NCBI GenBank assembly: GCA_943736015.1
Contig: OX031069.1
Location: forward strand, 20,279,235-20,343,234
Direction: 5' to 3'
DNA length: 64,000 bases
From: Tridacna crocea
Lineage: Eukaryota; Mollusca; Bivalvia; Cardiida; Cardiidae
The position numbers and the translations under genes are program-made. Position 1 is the stretch's first letter, and every line of letters starts with the position of its first letter. Of this stretch, positions 63,066 through 64,000 are shown piece by piece. Under the pieces are notes generated by a model. The model was not told the DNA's origin and did not search any database. It was given only the letters and a program-made list of their open reading frames with translations.

Positions 63066-63309
63066 TAGCACAATGGAAGGATAGGTGAACATATTTGCCG
63101 TTGTTCCGTTAAATCGATTAAAATGTTTTATGTCGAGGCGAACAGTAAAAGATCTTGACGGGAAAAGAAAAACTTCTGTCAGAGTTTGATAGAAAAGATA
63201 ATTCCGGCAATCTGTTCACGAATTTGATATTATAAAACCCAGAACTGATCGATCTTGATAAAAGATAAGAGCTTGTGGAGTGGGACAACCCGGATATAGC
63301 ATTAAAGCA

Positions 63310-63485
63310 TTGACACTTTATCAAACAATCTCTGGTTTATACAAGCATGAAGAGGGTTCTGAAAACATTATGGGAAAAGGAGAAAATGCTGGTAACCAGC
63401 ATTTTCTTCTTTTTCCATTATGTTTTCTATAAAATTTAGCGACAAATCAAACCATTTGGGCACGTTTTATTTATCGTCTGCAATT
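63310..63485 (-). mobile_element. Family-A MITE, truncated
   Basis: TTGACACTTTATCAAACAAT, hairpin about 63365-63425, then TTTATTTATCGTCTGCAAT where it breaks off. Confidence 0.78.
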
Positions 63486-63499
63486 TTTTTCTTTATCCT

Positions 63500-63706
63500 T
63501 TTATTGAGTTCTATCGACTCTACCGGTGAAAGCATCGTAAAATATTGTGGAAAAAAGAGAAAATGCTGATAACAGCATTTTCTCATTTTTTTCACTATGA
63601 TTTCTGTCAGTTCCCTCACAGCTTCCCGCATTTGAACCACGTTAGAATTTTCGTCTGCAAAAGCTTCGAAATTGGACCTGTCGAAAATTTTGTCTTTCGG
63701 TAAGTT
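63500..63706 (-). mobile_element. Family-A MITE, left end lost
   Basis: Hairpin with tip ATGCTGATAACAGCAT, TTTTCGTCTGCAAAAGCTTC, GACCTGTCGAAAATTTTGTC and TTTCGGTAAG. Confidence 0.7.
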
Positions 63707-63769
63707 ATGAGTGAGGACAAAAACCGTCATTTAGTAAGGAAATAACCGTCCTGATGGTGATGAAGGTGA

Positions 63770-63845
63770 TTATTAGGCACTTAAGATCTAAGTTTAGACT
63801 GTATAGAATGTAAAGTCTGATCTAAGATCTACACTTTCCAATGTT
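63770..63845. mobile_element. Diverged family-B hairpin
   Basis: TTAAGATCTAAGTTTAGACTG and AAAGTCTGATCTAAGATCTA then CACTTTCC. Confidence 0.6.
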
Positions 63846-63969
63846 TTGCGAGGTAATCTTAGACAGGCAAGAAGAGCCGTCGTGATATTTGAACGAAATG
63901 ACCCTGTGTTACAGAAACTATCAGTATAGCAAAGTAAGGTTCTAATCTACCAGTGCGACTCAAAGCGAA

Positions 63970-64000
63970 AACCCTTTACCCCAATTAAGGCATTTCTATG
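63970..64000 (+). mobile_element. Family-A MITE (TIR type 2), cut by window end
   Basis: AACCCTTTACCCC...GGCATTTCTATG matches the left end of the 52.7-kb copy. Confidence 0.65.

Noticed and set aside
1..64000. Autonomous transposase, reverse transcriptase or viral genes
   Set aside because: No open frame longer than NeuroD and none with DDE/DDD, YxDD, integrase or capsid motifs.

Overview
The window looks like intergenic DNA from a eukaryotic, probably molluscan (likely bivalve), nuclear genome. It is AT-rich and lacks operons, Shine-Dalgarno sites or dense ORFs. It is crowded with short interspersed inverted-repeat elements and tRNA-headed SINEs, and it carries one clear metazoan developmental gene. 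The bivalve assignment rests on remembered resemblance of several repeats to molluscan repeats and was not searched.

The only convincing protein gene is an intronless coding exon of a NeuroD-family bHLH transcription factor on the minus strand at 60298-61338. A strong 3' splice site lies 8 nt before its ATG. This suggests the vertebrate-NeuroD-like layout of a non-coding first exon followed by a coding exon. The first exon and promoter should lie at higher coordinates, perhaps near 62.9-63.1 kb or beyond the window. Two copies of the commonest repeat flank the coding exon: one 74 bp upstream of the splice acceptor, one about 230 bp downstream of the stop.

The rest is repeat landscape. Names used here are local. 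Family A (over 40 recognisable copies, intact length 227-231 bp) has TTAA at both ends, CCCTTTACC-type terminal inverted repeats and a central near-perfect hairpin of about 60-70 bp; it looks like a piggyBac-type MITE. Family B (about 215 bp, also TTAA-bounded), family C and family D each have a central hairpin whose tip is built on a related GATCAG(A/C)CTGC(A/G)C module. Family E is a 390-500 bp foldback-bearing repeat, usually carrying TGACGTCA. Family F (about 195 bp) begins CGTATTCACCAACCATTC and ends in its complement. Families H and I are larger foldbacks present in 2-4 copies. There are also tRNA-derived SINEs (one with a perfect 13-bp target duplication), a 36-bp minisatellite in a longer decayed array (27-29 kb), a 338-bp tandem array (19.3-20.3 kb), and a 559-bp inverted-repeat element (51.9-52.5 kb) holding a broken zinc-knuckle-like exon.

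Layout: 0-15 kb, dense A and B elements, SINEs and one family-I foldback; 15-21 kb, nested palindromes and the 338-bp array; 21-27 kb, sparser, with simple repeats, E and F; 27-29 kb, minisatellite; 29-39 kb, E, C, H and I; 39-45 kb, the densest A and B chains including a tandem trimer; 45-53 kb, foldbacks, C, A and B and the captured-exon element; 53-60 kb, SINEs, I, E, D and a local duplication; 60-61.4 kb, NeuroD; 61.4-64 kb, upstream region and more A elements. No transposase, reverse transcriptase, CRISPR array, rRNA or convincing functional tRNA was seen, so all mobile elements here appear non-autonomous.
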